Shown here: positions 1 to 12,193 of the stretch, one piece after another
How the letters are laid out: the number at the start of each line of letters is the position of its first letter
Numbering within the stretch: position 1 is the first letter of the stretch
Source of the DNA: Amorphophallus konjac
Taxonomy: Eukaryota; Streptophyta; Magnoliopsida; Alismatales; Araceae
Reading direction: 5' to 3'
Length of the DNA stretch: 64,000 nucleotides
Assembly: GCA_022559845.1 (NCBI GenBank)
Contig: JAHNEJ010002013.1
Span: forward strand, 806,001 to 870,000
Made by a program: the position numbers and the translations under genes
The notes under the pieces: generated by a model
Told to the model about the DNA's origin: nothing
Seen by the model: the letters and a program-made list of their open reading frames with translations, nothing else
Database searches by the model: none

Positions 1-16
1 AGAGGATAGGGTTGTG

Positions 17-885
17 TGACGGTCCCTTCCTGGAGCGTTACATCACTGTGGCGGTCTATCGTGCAGCCATTACATCCAACAGAGAGTCCTACCAAGCCTG
101 GCCTTTTCTCTGCTACTCCATGATCGAACTAAGAGTTTGTTTCCTTAATTTCTCTCTCAATACTCATCCTAAGAACCTTCTGTTTGTTTCTATGGACTCT
201 TGGGAGTATTATCTTCAAGAGTTTGCTAAGAAACGTCCTACTTTCTAGTTGGATTATCCTCAACTCGAACCTAGACTTTGAGGGCCTATAAATAGAACCC
301 TTGACTTCATGGCTTGGAGAGGAGAAATCTGGAGTTCGCGTTGAAGTGCTGTCACATCCTAGAGCTAGAACCAACCAAGGAGAGCTGCTTCCCACGTCCA
401 TCTACTTCCAAAGTCCAGGGAGTATCGGTTTCAAGGGTTTAATTCAGTCAAGTCATTGTTCTTAGTGCTTTCCCCTCTTCTAAGCAATCATAACATTGTC
501 CCTATCCATCTTTCACATTCTTTCATCTGTTGCATTCATTTAAAACATCCTCCCATCTTTTAAAATGCCCTAAAGGGGTTAAAAAACCAACATCCCCGGT
601 ATTTCCCTCTCCTTTTGCATGTTCATAAGTTCTTTGGATTATTGATACTACTTTGTGAAAGGGCTAATCTGGGTTATTTTTCTTCTGTTCTACACTCTTT
701 TGCAGGTTTACATAGTTCATATCACGAGGCCCAAGCTCTCTGGCCGGCTGGAAAGCTTGGAGATCAAAAGATTCCCAATCTTATTCTGCAGAAGCTCTGA
801 CGGTCTATCACAGGCACGTTAGAGTGTTGTAGCGGTCTATCGTGGGACCGTCGCAGTCCTATGACGCACCATCCTTCGACCGTCA
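17..885. repeat. 24-bp inverted word modules (C-like LTR)
   Basis: Two clusters, 17-72 and 798-885. The first is TGACGGTC-N8-GAGCGTTA, 8 bases, TGGCGGTC-N8-AGCCATTA, exactly 56 bp. The second holds three modules in exactly 88 bp, the same size as the matching cluster at 6379-6466 in C. Confidence 0.8.
286..295 (+). promoter_or_regulatory. TATA box of the C-like LTR
   Basis: CTATAAATAG at the position equivalent to the TATA boxes in both LTRs of C. It probably marks the U3/R promoter of the LTR. Confidence 0.6.
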
Positions 886-1255
886 CATCCCACAGAACTA
901 CAGTTTCCTGATTATTTTCTCTCTCCCGTGGGCGGGTGCATCATCCTCCTATTCTAAGGTATTTATCAGGTCTTTGGCTTATTTTACCTTAGTGGCGATC
1001 ACATCTTTTCTTAGTTTGGGCATTAGTTTTTCTCTCTCATCATATCTCTTCTTTACTTTTGCTTGTTCCACCTCTACGGTGTGTTTTCCTTATTCCTTAT
1101 TCCACGCCCCTGCGTGTGTTTTTCTTTCCTTGCTTAGTTTAGTTTTGATTGAGATAGCATGCCCATGCTAGAGCTTATGTTGGTTGCCTAGGTTCATGAT
1201 TCGCATGTTCATAGGTTGATTGATTTCATTACTTGGCTCATTATCTGCTCATAGT

Positions 1256-1267
1256 TGGCATCGTAGC
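1256..1267 (+). other. Degenerate primer-binding site of A
   Basis: TGGCATCGTAGC matches 9 of 12 bases of TGGTATCAGAGC, the complement of the initiator tRNA-Met 3' end used by most plant copia elements. It is followed by 'ccaccttgc' and lies about 90 bases before the gag ATG. Confidence 0.6.
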
Positions 1268-1359
1268 CCACCTTGCAAAAGAAGGGGCACATTAAAACCA
1301 ACACCAACATGTGGTCCAACGACTAGGGTAAATCTGGATCTAGCACTCCTCGCAGTTTC

Positions 1360-2899
1360 ATGGCTGAGGGACAGTCTATTAGTCGCCGTCCTTTCTTTGA
1401 TGGTAACAATTACTTTTATTGGAAAAATGGGATGGAAGTGTTCTGGAGAGCTCAGAGTCACGAACTCAGAAGGGTAATAACCATGGGACCATACGATCTC
1501 CTACCAAATGAAGAAGAAGATGTGGGATGAACTAGAGCTCATCTACGAAGGTACATCCCAAGTCAAGGCCACCAAGGTAAATATGCTCACCTCTAAGTAT
1601 TAATTATTTAAGATGAAATCCGAGGAGACTATTACGGAAATGTATGCTAGGCTGTCGCTGATCACTAACAATCTTAAAGGGCTTGGGAAATAGGTTTTAG
1701 AAGGGGATTTAGTCAGGAAAATCCTTAGGTCGTTAACCTTCGCATGGCACACCAAGGCCATTGTGATAGAGGAGTCTAGGGATCTGTCAAAACTGACAGT
1801 CACTGAGTTGATAGGATCCCTAATGACTTATGAAATGAATTTTAAAAGAAATGGTGAAGGAAGTGACAAGAAGGGAAAGAACATTGCTCTCAAGGTGTCC
1901 CGGAGTAGTAGTGGGAGTAGCAATAGCAATAGTAGTGGGGAGTCTGACGGGTTCTTAGACCTTGATCAAGAGGAGCAAGCTATGCTGACTCGACAGTTTC
2001 GTAAGTTCTTGAGAACTAAGGGAAAAATGTTTAGAAGAAAAAGGCCGTATCCTTCTGGTAAGCATTTTGATTCTAACAATGATAAAAATAGGAATGCTAA
2101 GAAGATTACATGTTTTCATTGCAGGAGGCCTGGACACATGAAGGGGGATTGCCCCGACCTCCAAAAGAAAAGCTCCAAGGTGCAAAAGAAGAAACGTCAG
2201 GCTATGGTCTGCACGTGGAGTGACGAGGAGGAAGACCCTGAGGCCAACTCTTCAGAAGAAGACGACCAAGGAATATACCTTATGGCTAATAGTGACGGAG
2301 AGGTAACCAACATTTTTGAGAATTTCACAATTGATGACTGGGAAGATGCCTATGCTAAACTGTTAGATAAGTTTAATGCTTTGAGTAAAGATCATAGGGT
2401 GTTAAAGAGAAAACTGAATGCTGCTAATGAAGAACAAATTCAAACTGACAAAGAAAATCAAAAGGTCAAGGAAGAATTAGAAGAGATGAATTCTCTCAGA
2501 AAGGAAAATGAAAACCTTAAGTCTGAAAATAAGGAAGTTAAAAAACTACTTGATGAATTCAAGATAAAACTTCAAGAAAGCCAAAGTGAAAACAATTTAA
2601 TTACTAAAAGGTATGAAGCTGTTAGGAAGGTGAATTCTGAACTTCAGGAAAATTGTGAAACATTGCAAAAAGAACTGGAAGACAAACAAAGAACTCTAGA
2701 AAAATTTGTTCAAGGAAAAATGAACTTGGATACCATGCTAGGTACTAGGGTCAATTTCAACAAAGAGGGTTTAGGTTATGACCCTACTCACAAGAGATCT
2801 TTTGAATTCACAACAGTAACTTTCTGCCTAGAGAAAGGGAAGGAAAAGCTAGACACACCATCTAGCTCCAACAATGCTCAGAATGTCCAGCCACCATAA
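1360..2899 (+). pseudogene. gag: Copia gag (element A), broken
   Basis: The ATG at 1360 opens 'MAEGQSISRRPFFDGNNYFY', a typical copia gag N-terminus. The frame shifts between about 1480 and 1503, and two in-frame stops follow near 1601 and 1690. From 1763 the frame is open to 2899. It contains a serine-rich acidic stretch, a CCHC zinc knuckle at 2111-2152 (CFHC...GHMKGDC) for RNA binding, and a long charged coiled coil (about 2340-2710). It ends with 'EKFVQGKMNLDTMLGTR' and 'GLGYDP', a signature I associate with SIRE/Maximus gag. The capsid protein would package element RNA in the cytoplasm. The stop at 2897 lies inside the polyprotein frame, because downstream domains continue in the same frame. 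It is not functional. Confidence 0.85.
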
Positions 2900-4682
2900 A
2901 ATAATTCATCAAACCCTCCTGGACAACAATCCAAAACTGGAAAGAATACAACTAGGCAAGCCCCTATGTGTAACCCCCAGAACAAGAATTTTCACAAGTC
3001 AAGACATATGATCCAGAACAGAAATTCATTCTTCTATAAGAACACAGGTCGATATAAGAAAAACTGGGGAAATCCTGTTCCACAGAAACTCTCTAACGAA
3101 TATGTCTTTCCTAGACAGAATGGGTACAAAAGATACCCGAGGAATGAACAGTCCAACAACAGGAACATATTCCATACCTTTAGGCCAAGTGTACAGAACT
3201 CTAGTCATAACTTCAACAGAACTGTCAATAACTTGCAAAAGAAAAATACTTTAAAACAGTTTTGGATTCTGAAATTTCTGCTTAGAGATTTGAACAATGT
3301 CCTTGGACCCAATCTATCTTGGGTTCAAAACTACTCTGCATGATATGTCCCTCTGCAGGTTAGCCTAGCAGCTGAGCACAACATGTGGTATCTAGATAGC
3401 GGCTACTCTAGGCACATGACAGGCGACCGATCCAAGTTCAGTAAACTGGAAATGAAGGTAGGGGGTCTGGTCAAATTTGGAGGAAAGAACAGAGGTAAGA
3501 TTGTTGGGATTGGAACAATTGGTAAGTCTTCCACAAACTCTGTTGAGAAAGTTTTGCTTGTAGAGGGTCTTCAACACAACTTGCTTAGTATTAGTCAGTT
3601 ATGTGACAAGGGTCACAGAGTTGTGTTCGATAATAATGCATGCAAAATACTTGAAATAAATTCTGACAAGGTTAAGTTTGAAGCACATAGAGTCAATAAT
3701 GTTTACATTGTAGATTTAAATGAAAAACCTGAATCAAATCTTTGTTTGGCTATTGATCTTGAAAATAATGCATTTAATTGGCACAGACGATTAGGACATG
3801 CTAGCTTCTCTACATTGAATAAATTGGTCAAACATGACTTAGTTAGAGGCATGCCTAAGATTAAATTTAGTTCCATTTCAAAAGTCTATGATGCATGTGC
3901 TCTAGGCAAACAAACCCGTAAATCATTTAAGCTCAGATCTGAGTCCTTGTCCTACAAGCCAATGGAGCTCTTACATATGGAACTCTTTGGCCCAACTAGA
4001 TCTCAGAGTCTAAATGGGAAGAGATTTGGGTTTGCGATTGTAGATGATTTTACTAGATATTCATGGTTATTTTTCTTAGCAAATAAAAGTGATGCTTTTC
4101 AGAAATTTGAACACCTTTTAAATAAAGTCAAATAAGAAGGAATTCACAGAATTTCCATGATTCAGTCTGACTATAGAGAAGAGTTTGAGAACTCTACGTT
4201 TTCTGAATTTTGTAACAATGAAGGACTAACTCAGATTTTCTTCTTCCAAGACTCCGGAGTAGAATGGCATAGTGGAGAGAAGAAACCGCACAATCATTGA
4301 AATGGCAAGAACCATGCTGGTGGAGAGTCAGCTACCCAGAAGGTTTTGGGCAGAGGCAGCTAACACCGCTTGCTGCACCATCAACAGAGCCTTGGTAAGA
4401 TCCATCCATAAGAAAACTCCCTATGAACTCTTAGGTAAGAAGCCAAATGTCTCATACTTTAAGATTTTTGGTTCAAAATGCTTCATTCATAACAATAATA
4501 AAATGGACCTAGATAAATTTGATGCAAGGAGTACCCCAGGAATTTTTCTAGGATACTCTGAAACAACTAGGGCATATAGGGTTTTTAATGTTTCAGACCA
4601 AACGGTAGAAGAATCTCCTCATGTTATATTCGATGAAACAAACAATGTCACTAACTTTGATGATGATGACAGGAGCTCAAGG
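2900..4682 (+). pseudogene. pol: Copia protease and integrase (element A), broken
   Basis: The gag frame continues. A basic Asn-rich linker (2966-3343) ends at a TGA. The protease follows with 'WYLDSGYSRHMTGD' near 3386; the usual Cys after DSG is Tyr. The GAG-pre-integrase zinc domain 'WHRRLGHAS' starts near 3779, and its first late Cys is Tyr ('VYDACALGKQ'). The integrase core starts near 3958 with 'LLHMELFGP', Glu standing where the first catalytic Asp is expected. 'SDYREEF' keeps the second Asp. A TAA at 4133 and a frameshift between 4135 and 4272 follow. The core then resumes as 'VERRNRTIIEMARTML' and runs to 'VIFDETNN' before element B cuts it. This is an inactive remnant. Confidence 0.85.
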
Positions 4683-5138
4683 TGTAATGCCCCGGATCTT
4701 TGCTGAATCCTTAGTGGATCTTTGTCGGATCTTTATCAAGTCTTTCGGATCCTTTTTGGAGAATTTCGGATCGCTTTTGTAGCTCCCGAGTTGAGTTTTA
4801 CGATCCGTGTGGGTTTTTTCCTCGTACTAGTTACGGAACCCTACGGTGAATTTATTTCTCAATTCATTGACTCGTGGACGTCGCAGTTGCGATGTACTCT
4901 TCAAGCCGATCGTTTCGACTATTTTTACGTATTTTTCTAAATTAGGGCATTTTCGACGCATTTTACGGATTTTCAGAAATTAGAAAAATTTCTAATTTCT
5001 CCTTTTCTAACCCACCTCCCTCTCTCTCTTCTCACTCACGCCCTCACTCCCTCTCTCTCCTATTCTCTCTCGTTCTCTCACCCTCTCGGCTCCGGCTACT
5101 GACGGAGGCGACCGTGGGCGAGGTAGCGGCATCGGGGA
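4683..5138 (+). mobile_element. Element B, first part of 5' LTR
   Basis: Starts TGTAATGCCCCGGATC and matches 46091-46545 of the 3' LTR. It is interrupted at 5138 by element C. Together with 40767-44078 it makes a 3768-bp LTR, the same length as the 3' LTR. A CT-rich stretch lies near 5000-5095. No gene is seen. Confidence 0.9.
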
Positions 5139-5346
5139 TGTTGACACCCGTTTTATGACCAATAAGTTGGGTCATCTCCTTGTTTATCCATATGATGCTC
5201 CGAGTTGTTCACTCTTCATCGAGTCTCCTTGATCAGTTTGAAGCTTGTTTCTTAGGTCTTCTCCTTGGTTGGAGTGTGGTTTATTGTGGCCTTTTATTCG
5301 ATGAGCTTAGCAAGCTTTGCACCTTTTTTTTTATCCTCATTGTTAA

Positions 5347-6466
5347 TAACGGTCCTCCCTGGGGGCGTTACTTCCATATAACGCATTATCCCTGGGCCGT
5401 TACTTATTGAAGGGTCCTAAAGTTTGAGGCTTTTGTTCTAAAGCTTATCCTCTTGCTTATCCATTGAATCTAACGATCTGTCGTGCAGCCGTTATTTATT
5501 CCAACGTGTCCAGCCTTGGCCGTTACTTTCCTTCGAGAGTCCAACTTCTTTGATCTTCTTCCCGTTGATCTTATCTCTTTTGAGATAAGGTTGAATGTAA
5601 CGGACGTTCCCTGGCGCATTATTTTCATGTGGCGGTCTGTCGACCAGCCGTTACATCCAACAGAGAGTCCTGGCAGTTCAGGCCTTTTCTATGCTACTCC
5701 GTAGTCGAGATAAGAGCTTGAATTGTTGATTTCTCTTCCAAATCTGATCCTCAGAACCTTCTGTTTGTTTCTATGGACTCTTGGTGATATTATCTTCAAG
5801 GATTTGCTAAGAGTTATCTTCTTATCTTGTTGGATTATCCTCTGCTCGACCGGAGAGTTTGAGGGTCTATAAATAGCACCCTTAACTTCATGGCCCGGAA
5901 GAGGAAGATCTGGAGTTCGCGTCGAAGTGCTGCCGCATTCTGGAGTCACATCTGACCAAGGGCAATTGTATTTCACGTTCATCTGCTTCACGGTGAAGGG
6001 AGTATTCGTTCCCTTGGTTTTCAAAGTTCATCATCACATATTGTGTTCTTCCTCATCTCCCTTTCATCAAAAGCATTGTCCCTCTTCTTTCTCCACGTTC
6101 TCCCTGGTTTTTCATCATCTAAACATCCTCCTATCTTTTTAAAATGCCCAGAGGGGTTAAAAAACCAAAACCTCCCCGGTACTTTCCTTTCCTTTTGCAT
6201 GCTATTGAGTTTATTGAAGAATTGATGCTATATTGTTTAAAGGGCTAATCTGGGTTTGTTCTCTTGTGTTTTCATGTTCTTTGGCAGGTTTACAGGTTCA
6301 CCACACGAGGCCCAAGTCTTCTGGCCGGCTGGAAGAGTTGGAGTTAAAAGAATCTACAAGCTATTACTGCAGGTTATTTGACGGTCTTGTGCAGGCGCGT
6401 CAGATTCTTATAGCGGTTCATCGAGCGACCGTCACTTCTCAGTGACGCATGGGCTTTCGACCGTTA
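5347..6466. repeat. 24-bp inverted word modules (C 5' LTR)
   Basis: Nine modules in clusters at 5347-5402, 5471-5525, 5598-5653 and 6379-6466. Example: TAACGGTC-N8-GGGCGTTA at 5347-5370, 8 bases, then TAACGCAT-N8-GGCCGTTA at 5379-5402. The last cluster holds three modules in 88 bp, eleven blocks of eight. Confidence 0.88.
5867..5876 (+). promoter_or_regulatory. TATA box of C 5' LTR
   Basis: CTATAAATAG, repeated at 39746-39755 in the 3' LTR and at 286-295 in the C-like LTR. It is the likely start region of element RNA. Confidence 0.65.
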
Positions 6467-6892
6467 CATTCCGTTTATCTGCAGATTTCCCTGATTTTCT
6501 CTCTCCCGTGGGCGGGTGCTTCATCCACCTATTTTCAAGGTATTTTCAAGTCTCTGGCTTGTTTCTACTTTGGTGGCGATCACGTTCTTTCTTAGTATTG
6601 GGCATTAGCTTTCTCTTTCTCTCTCATATCTCTTATTCTCTTTCCTTGCTCCACCCTTGCGGTGTGTTTTTATTTGCTTTTACTCCACGCCCCGGCGTGT
6701 GTTTTTCTTTATTTCCTTAGTTTAGTTTGATGATTGAGATAGCATGCCCATGCTAGAGCTTGTTCTGGTTGCCTAGGTTCATGGTTCACATGTCCTTGGG
6801 TTGATTGAGATCTTTGATTTTTGCTTATCATCTTTATCACACATCAAAACAAAAAGAAGAAGAGAAGCAAAACAAATCAACAGATAATTTTT

Positions 6893-6910
6893 TGGCGATC
6901 ACGGTGGGAC
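6893..6910 (+). other. Primer-binding site of C
   Basis: TGGCGATCACGGTGGGAC lies 10 bases after the LTR end. It starts with TGG, as a complement of a tRNA CCA end must. It resembles the tRNA-Arg type known for Ogre/Tat elements. The tRNA identity is inferred from memory of the family. Confidence 0.6.
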
Positions 6911-7957
6911 AACTTGTGCCAATCGTGTCTTGATCTCTGTTTAAACCTGCCATCATTCCCTTGTTTGATTGTCCTCGGATCTCCCTCTTACTTCATCTTA
7001 TTTCTGGTCCTCTAGGTGTTCTGACGGCCCTCTGTCCCTGCGTTACTCCACTCTGACGCAGGGGTATTGGACCGTTATACGCCTGATCCTGTGTGCGGGC
7101 TTTTCACGGATTTCCCTTTTATTTCTAGTTGTTTTTGGCTCTCTGGCTCATCCGACGGTCCTGGTGCTCTGCGTTATATTACTTCTGGCGGTCTGGTCTT
7201 CGACCGTTATTATATTCTGACGCAGGGTCTATAGACCGTTATACTCCAGATAGGTATGCATCCCGAGGTGCATTACTTTCCGCAGTTTCTGCTGTGATTT
7301 CCTTGCTTGGGTGATATCTGATTTCCTCCCTGATTGTTCTACATATTTACATCATTGCGTGCGCAATTGTTTGCTAGATTCTAGGCTAGATTTTGCATGC
7401 ACTCCGGTGCACATAGGTTCATTCATACTTTCATACATTTGATTACATTTTCCTACCTTGGTGTGCGGACCTCTCGTCTCCATATTCCTTGGGGCCGACT
7501 AGGAAATCACACCAGGGACCTCCATAAGTTCCCGCGAGCCGTGGATTCCCACACGGACGCCGGACCGATTGTACCTTTTCCACCCCGTGTCTAGGGTTGC
7601 ATAAGTGAAGGAGTGGTCACACTTAGAGTCAAACCAAGCTTTACATCCATCTCCCGTCAGGAACCTGTTGTTGAGAGCTCATATTAATCCATCCACTAAA
7701 GTTCCAAAGGAGAAACCATAAGAATCTTGAAGCATCATATTAAACAACTTGGTTGACTTTGAGTGTCTTCATCTCTTGCTACTTACATCTTTGTGATAAA
7801 TCATCTAAGTTTGGTTGCTCATTGTGTGTTTGTGTTGTGTTGTTTACATCTGGTTAAGGTTGTTCGTTGCATGTGGAGTTATTTTCGTCAGTTGAAAGCA
7901 CCTCCTATAGTCAACTCATTCTCCAAGTGCTACTCAAATCCGCTCTTCGAATCCACC
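6911..7957 (+). other. Untranslated leader of C
   Basis: No convincing gene. It holds five 24-bp modules (7022-7241): TGACGGCC-N8-CTGCGTTA, TGACGCAG-N8-GACCGTTA, CGACGGTC-N8-CTGCGTTA, TGGCGGTC-N8-GACCGTTA and TGACGCAG-N8-GACCGTTA. The region would precede gag in the element RNA. Confidence 0.7.
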
Positions 7958-10900
7958 ATGGCTTCTTTCAATCCTCCCCGTTCCCAAGAGGATTCTCTTC
8001 TTCAAGGGCTTCTTGAAAACCCTGCTAGGGTTACCTCGTTCTCTTCTGGAGAGGGGACGGCCCCTCTTCCATCCTCTACCTCCATGGAAGGTGGTCAGGC
8101 TACCCCTTCCTTCTCTACTCCTTCTGCGGGCTCCATTCTCCAGATGATGGCCCAATTGGATCCGGCCCAACTCCAAACTGTCTATCAGGCCATGCAAGGA
8201 TCCAATATCTCCCCTCCCACGATTATGCAGGGTCAATCCAATCCTCCCATCCAACCCACTCCAATTAATCTCACTCCGGTCCAACCCCGGACCATCACAT
8301 TCACCGGCATGGAGACGGGCCAATCTTCCGCTTCGGCCCAGCAATCTTTTGACAAAGGGAAGTCTCCTATCCCCTCTTTCACTCAGATGGATCATCACTT
8401 GTCTAGCCCACTTGTTCCACAAGTCCTACTGGGTCCCTCCGATTTTCTGCACCCTCAGTCAGGGGTGGTCCAAGCCCACTCCAATCTGGGTCAATCTCGG
8501 GTCCAATATCCTTCTTATGGACCCCCTATGTCAGCCGCTTATCCTTCGGCTCCTTCTTATGGGCTCCCACCTCCTACTACAATTCACCCCTCTGCTCCTC
8601 AACTTCAAGCATCATCTCTTGCTACCCCTGCTCCATCCAGAGAGTAGGAATTACTTGATAAATGGGTCACCATGCAACAACAACTCGACTTCCTCCAGAA
8701 GCGGGTTGGCCCACAATCCTTGGCTGATGTTCCTGTTCCTAGTTTCCAGAACATCCGGTTCCCTCCCTAGTCCGAGCTCCCCAATTATAGAAAATATGAC
8801 GGGAACGGCAATCCCTTTATTCACGTGAGGGATTTCTTATATGAATCGGCCCAATTCCAATATGATGATCGTCTTATGGCATATTTATTCCACCGATCAT
8901 TGGACGGTGTTGCACTGGAATGGTTTTATTCTCTGCCATTGGAAGAAGCTGAGAGCTTTAAGGTAGTAAAAGACAAGTTTATTCAGCGGTTTCAAGACCG
9001 GGTCGGCCCGGAATATTCTTTTACAGATCTGGTGGCCGAAAAGATGAAAACAGATGAGGAGTTTGTCACTTATGCAGATAGGTGGAGGCAGATGGCCGCT
9101 AGAGTGCCTGGCCATATTCCGGAGGAAGAGAAGGTCAAGCTACTTATTTCAAATGCTACTCCAACCTTCCGAAACATCCTGGCAATGAACGACATAGCCA
9201 ACATGCACCAACTATATAGCCGGGCGCGCTTTATCCAAACTCAGTTTAAGGATTCCCCTATCCATTCTCTGCTCGAAAACCAAAAGCCCAAGTACCATAA
9301 GAAGCCACAAGAGCCGGTTACCGAGGGGGTCCAGACAAATGAGCAAGTTCAAGCCGTTACTTTTCCATTCCAAAACGCACCTTTCTGCTTCCCTCAAAAC
9401 CCCCGCACTCCACAAAATCCTGCTCCACAGAACTTCCACATCACTCCGCAAAACCCTCCGCCCACCTTCACCATTCCACAAAACACCTTTGTCACACCAC
9501 AGCAACCACCACCACCCCCGCAATACCACAACGTCCCTCCACCCAACGGCTATAACAACAACCCAAACAACAAACACCCGGCTCCCAAGAGGGCACAATA
9601 TCCTCCACTGCCAGAAACCCTCACGGATATTTTCTCGGCTCTTATGTCGGTTAATGCTATACAGCTTCCTCCGGAACGGCCCAACTGGAATCTGGCCGTT
9701 GATCAGACGAAGTATTGTATGCTCCACAGGCAACCGGGACATACCATTGAAGGATGTTTTCAATTCCGGGACCTAGTATATGATCTTCATGAAGGACAGA
9801 GGATAGATTGGGCCGAAATGCACAGGGCCATTGTTGAGATTAAAGAAAAGAGAAGGCAGCTGCAGAGGCAGAAAGTGCAGCAGCATCAAGCACCGCAGCC
9901 GCAGCAGCCACCACAATAGCAGCAACCATAGCAGGTTCAGGATCTGGGGATCCATCAAAATCCGATGCCAAACCATCCGCCCGCTCCACAACCTCAGCCG
10001 CCGGCGCCGGCGCAAGTCAATGTAGTCCAACCCCGAGCTCCTAACACCGAATGGTCTTTTGATGATGATAGTACTGCACCACAAGTAATGGCCCTCCACC
10101 ATAACCACCGCAACCCCCTCACTCCTTCATTTATCCTCCCTACACACCCAACACCCTCTCCGCTTGTCCTTCCATTCACACCCGCACCAGCAAATCCACC
10201 ACCACCCACAGCGCCATCATACCCATCATTAGCTACCCCCGCTACGGTCATAACCATCCCCTCATCCAATCCTCCGCTCGTCACCCTACCTACACTCGTC
10301 ATCCCACCATCCGCACCATCCCCCATCATCACCCCACCTTCCGCTCATCCCACGCCACTCATCCGACCACCATATCTTGTTAACCCCAACATCACCCCTC
10401 ACCAGATCATCTCTTCCACGCAGTCTATTCCACTCATCCACCCTACCGGGCCAATAATATCATCTCCCGACGCCGCGGCAAATTGCACCCTAAGAAGCGG
10501 GAAGTTGTTCCATCGGAACTACCCTACTACCTCCAATCCCCAGTCTTCCCAGCCAACAGCCGAGCAAGAAGAAGCCGAACCTCTGCCAGGAACTCAGTAT
10601 GACTTGCTACATCATCTGGACCGAGTGCCCGCCAAGATATCAGTTCTGGAACTTATCAAAAGGTCCACCCTGCACCAGGACGCTCTCAGGGATTTCCTAC
10701 AGAAGGTGATGGTCAGCGAGGACATGGCAGTTGACAGCTTACCAACAGCACTAGCAACTATTTCTAAAGTGCCGGCAATTACATTCTCAGAAACCGAGCT
10801 AGCACCTCCAGAAGCTCGGCAAATGCCGCTCTGCATTACAATCATTCTGAACAAAGTCAGCATCGAGGCAGCACCATGCCCACTCAGTACTCTCCGAACT

Positions 10901-12193
10901 TGCAATATATCTGAAGAATTGTTACAACCTACCCCCACCACTATAGCAGCATATGACAACTCAAGGGGAGCATGTCACGGGGTAGTCACTATTCAAGCGG
11001 AGCTCGGGCCCCTTACTATGCCCGTGGAGTTCTATGTGCTGGACATTGACCCCATGTTTAAGGCGATCTTGGGTCATCCATGGATTGATACACTCGGTGC
11101 CGTACCCTCCACCGCACATCAGTGCATCAAATTCCCTTTCCAAGGGAGGGTCGTCAAAGTCAAGAGCTTATCCACGGTTCAATCGGTTAAGGCCATTTCA
11201 GAACAGATTCTTCCTACACTTTGGCCAAGCAGCCGACCCGTCATATCAGTGCTGGATTTGAACTTCCCTTGGGCTTATACACCTCCTAGGCCCATCACTA
11301 CTCCAGTTAACATCAAGATGAAGCCCCAGATCCGAGACTCAAAAGGCTGGACCATTATACTGAAACTGGGCTACCAACCGGGGAGAGGCCTCGGTGCACA
11401 ATTACAAGGAATGACCAAGCCCATACCTAAGGGAAGAAAGATGGGCAGGAGAGGTCTTGGCTATCGAGAAACCGCATTATCTATGATGGGTGATTCTGGG
11501 CCACTCACCTGGGACTACCGTCAACACTTTGTTCGAGGGCCTCTCCAGCCCGGCACATTAGCTCTGCAGCCAGCTCCGTCAGGGAGAAATACAGTATGTC
11601 TGATTGCCAGTCCATCGCCAGCACTGAAGAGGCCAGAAGATGATATGCTTGATTATGGTCAAGCCCTTCAGGGGTTGTTTCATGAAGAAGACTACCAGAA
11701 GAAGCAAGAGGTTCAGCTCGTGCAATGGAGGCCGAAGAAGCGGCCAGTCGATGATCCACGGGAGGAGGGGAGCTCGCCGATTGTTTTTTCTTGGTCTCCC
11801 TCCCGCTTTCAATCTCTCCTCCAGCAATGGGATTTCTTACCCCGTCTTCCTCCTATCATGGTAAATCCATCCTTTGTTGATCCGCCCGAAATTCTATTTA
11901 TTCCTTGTGCTTGCGGGCATTGCCCGCCCATTGATCTATCCACTCTATTCACTCCTCCTCCCAACGCCCAACTCCACGAGATGTGGCTCTCATCTTCCGA
12001 TCACTTCTTTGACTGCATCTTCCCCGAGCTATTCCCTATGCAACTCCCGCCTCCTCCATCTTGCTGTGTAGTCTCTGCTGATCTCCAAAAAAAAATGTCA
12101 AATTCGAAACGGAGATTTCAGTGGAAGATTATGCTACCCTGTCTCCATCCTCATCCCAAGGGCACGAGTCCCCTGCTCCTTCCCTTCCACTAG
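7958..12193 (+). pseudogene. gag-pro: Gag-protease of element C, with stops
   Basis: The ATG at 7958 ('ccaccATGG') opens one frame running to 12193, broken by in-frame TAGs at 8645, 8768, 9917 and 9929. A Pro/Gln-rich N-terminal region is followed by a gag capsid domain (about 8830-9250, 'LMAYLFHRSLDGVALEWFYS'). A knuckle-like 'CMLHRQPGHTIEGC' lies near 9717. A very Pro-rich linker follows (about 9960-10480). A retropepsin-like domain (about 10840-11160) keeps 'CPLSTL' and the end 'LGHPWIDTLGAVPS'. The segment that should carry the catalytic Asp before 'CPLSTL' is missing. A G-patch-like motif ('GYQPGRGLGAQLQGM', near 11370) is typical of Ogre/Tat. Protein from this copy would be truncated and lack protease activity. 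Confidence 0.88.

Larger units (their letters stand above)
1..1251 (+). repeat. Truncated LTR related to element C
   Basis: This stretch aligns by eye with about 5589-6835 of the 5' LTR of C. It has the same word modules, the same TATA box, the same 'gggcgggtgc' block and the same 'gcatgcccatgctagagctt' block. The left part lies outside the window. Similarity becomes weak after about 1223 and stops near 1251, before the LTR end seen in C. It then directly abuts the copia primer site of A. No gene is seen in it. It may be a truncated C-family LTR or the diverged 5' LTR of A. Confidence 0.8.
1252..4682 (+). mobile_element. Element A, Ty1/copia (SIRE/Maximus type), 5' segment
   Basis: Copia domain order is visible: a primer-site remnant, gag with CCHC knuckle, aspartic protease, GAG-pre-integrase and integrase. 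It is cut at 4682 by element B, and its reverse transcriptase resumes at 49864. The bases beside B are CAAGG (4678-4682) and CAAGA (49859-49863), a 5-bp target duplication with one change. The SIRE/Maximus assignment rests on the long coiled-coil gag and the 'GLGYDP' motif. It is the oldest and most decayed layer of the nest. Confidence 0.85.
5139..6882 (+). repeat. 5' LTR of element C
   Basis: 1744 bp, bounded by TGTTGAC and CAACA, and matching 39021-40761. It contains a TATA box at 5867-5876, nine 24-bp modules, and CT-rich sequence around 6570-6720. Confidence 0.92.

Noticed and set aside
7934..8422. Minus-strand frame opposite C gag
   Set aside because: Shadow of the gag frame, Arg/Gly-rich only because of Pro-rich codons on the other strand.
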